From: Paenibacillaceae bacterium | GTDB taxonomy: Bacteria; Bacillota; Bacilli; Paenibacillales; YIM-B00363 | Direction: 5' to 3' | DNA length: 6,238 nucleotides | Assembly: GCA_018969805.1 (NCBI GenBank) | Contig: JAGWXQ010000093.1 | Location: 1 to 6,238, forward strand | Notes under the pieces: model-generated | What the model saw: only the letters and a program-made list of their open reading frames with translations | Databases searched by the model: none | What the model was told of the DNA's origin: nothing | Position numbers and translations under genes: made by a program | Shown: positions 5,689-6,238 of the stretch, piece by piece | Layout of the letters: every line of letters begins with the position of its first letter | Position numbering within the stretch: position 1 is the stretch's first letter

Positions 5689-6183
5689 ATGGCGTTGACA
5701 CCGATCGATATCGAAAACAAGCAGTTTCATAAGCGTATTTTGGGTTTCGATGTTGATGAAGTGAATGAATTTATGAAGTTGTTAATACATGACTACGAAG
5801 CACTGTTGCGCAAGTACGCCGATAGCCAGACGGAGTTGAGTTTGCACGTCGAGAAGCTGCAGCATTTCGCCTCGATTGAAGATACGCTGAGCAAGACGAT
5901 CATTCTCGCCCAAGAAACAGCAGACGACCTGAAACAAAATGCGCGCAAAGAAGCGCAGCTCATCGTCAAAGAAGCAGAAAAAAACGCGAACCGCATCATC
6001 AACGAAGCACTCAGTGCGGCGCGTCAGGCAGCTCTGGAAACAGAAGAATTAAAAAAACAAGCAGCCATATACCGTACGAGGCTGAAATCGCTCATTGAAG
6101 CCCAATTGGAGTTGCTGAGCCACGAAGATTGGAGCGTGCTGGAAACGAACGGGGTACTGTCGGTTGATCTTGAAAGGAGATAA
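5689..6183 (+). CDS. divIVA: DivIVA, septum and pole curvature-sensing coiled-coil protein
   Basis: This 164-residue protein has the same length as B. subtilis DivIVA. The N-terminal membrane-binding domain (about 1-55) has LTPIDIENKQFHKRILGFDV with DEVNEFM. A long coiled coil (about 60-140) contains FASIEDTLSKTIILAQETAD, KEAQLIVKEAEKNANRIINE, ELKKQAAIYRTRLKSLIEAQ and LELL. DivIVA binds negatively curved membrane and recruits MinJ/MinCD, RacA and other partners. The tip is unusual: positions 17 and 18, Phe and Arg in B. subtilis, are Ile17 and Leu18 here, while Lys15 and Arg16 keep positive charge nearby. The ATG at 5689 follows GGGGAGGA (5673-5680); the open frame to the left overlaps ylmH and is not used. 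It lies just ahead of ileS, as in many Firmicutes. Confidence 0.96.
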   Translation: MALTPIDIENKQFHKRILGFDVDEVNEFMKLLIHDYEALLRKYADSQTELSLHVEKLQHFASIEDTLSKTIILAQETADDLKQNARKEAQLIVKEAEKNANRIINEALSAARQAALETEELKKQAAIYRTRLKSLIEAQLELLSHEDWSVLETNGVLSVDLERR

Positions 6184-6187
6184 GCGG
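6173..6187 (+). promoter_or_regulatory. ileS ribosome binding site inside divIVA
   Basis: AAAGGAGAT at 6173-6181 lies across the end of divIVA, with TTG 6188 six bases later. Because stop and start are four bases apart, ileS translation is likely coupled to divIVA. The site supports the TTG start. Confidence 0.7.
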
Positions 6188-6238
6188 TTGGACTATCGCC
6201 AGACGCTGCATTTGCTTACGACGCCGTTTCCGATGAAA
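6188..6238 (+). CDS. ileS: Isoleucyl-tRNA synthetase, N-terminal fragment
   Basis: Seventeen codons are seen, MDYRQTLHLLTTPFPMK when TTG is read as methionine; the gene runs off the right edge. The pattern M-D-[YF]-x-x-T-L-x-x-x-x-T-x-F-P-M-[KR] matches the start of Bacillus-type IleS, and divIVA is its usual upstream neighbour. The class I signature motifs lie outside the window. The strong ribosome binding site ahead supports TTG 6188; it is four bases after divIVA. B. subtilis has a T-box leader at this place, which is missing here. Identification rests on the short N-terminus plus synteny. Confidence 0.85.
   Translation, partial: MDYRQTLHLLTTPFPMK

Overview
This window is a compact block of co-directional genes on the + strand, with no RNA gene, insertion sequence, CRISPR array or other mobile element that I can see. 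The gene set points to an endospore-forming member of the Bacilli: sporulation sigma factor SigG, a YlmC/YmxH sporulation protein, SepF, DivIVA, WhiA and a Crh-like HPr. Base composition is moderately GC-rich (about 53 percent by eye), and GTG and TTG starts are frequent (map, sigG, sepF, ylmG, ileS). An acidophile-type family such as Alicyclobacillaceae would fit, but that placement is a guess.

Layout. Positions 1-173 hold the last 56 codons of rapZ (yvcJ). Then come whiA (190-1083), an HPr/Crh-family protein (1123-1389), a type I methionine aminopeptidase of the YflG/MapB kind (1427-2206), sigG (2254-3048), ylmC/ymxH (3117-3383), ylmE/yggS (3439-4149), sepF (4171-4572), ylmG (4607-4876), ylmH (4895-5656), divIVA (5689-6183) and the first 17 codons of ileS (6188-6238). 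All gaps are under 70 bases and I see no intrinsic terminator, so read-through along the whole block is possible. Internal promoters are likely. The best is a sigma-A type promoter in front of ylmE; an extended -10 before the HPr gene and a forespore-type promoter before sigG are weaker.

Two neighbourhoods that are separate in Bacillus subtilis are joined here: the yvcIJKL-crh cluster (rapZ-whiA-crh) and the distal division/cell wall cluster (sigG-ylm-sepF-divIVA-ileS). The map gene lies at the seam. Compared with B. subtilis, yvcK is absent between rapZ and whiA, spoIIGA and sigE are not in front of sigG, ylmA and ylmD are absent, and there is no room for a T-box leader between divIVA and ileS. 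Functionally the block combines carbon-status signalling (RapZ, Crh/HPr), division control (WhiA, SepF, YlmG, DivIVA), forespore transcription (SigG) and protein synthesis or quality control (Map, YlmH, IleS).

I found no evidence for an undescribed system. The most useful oddities are regulatory (hairpins abutting the sigG and ylmC ribosome binding sites, loss of the ileS T-box position) and protein-level (a Crh-like protein that keeps His15, and a DivIVA with changed membrane-tip residues).
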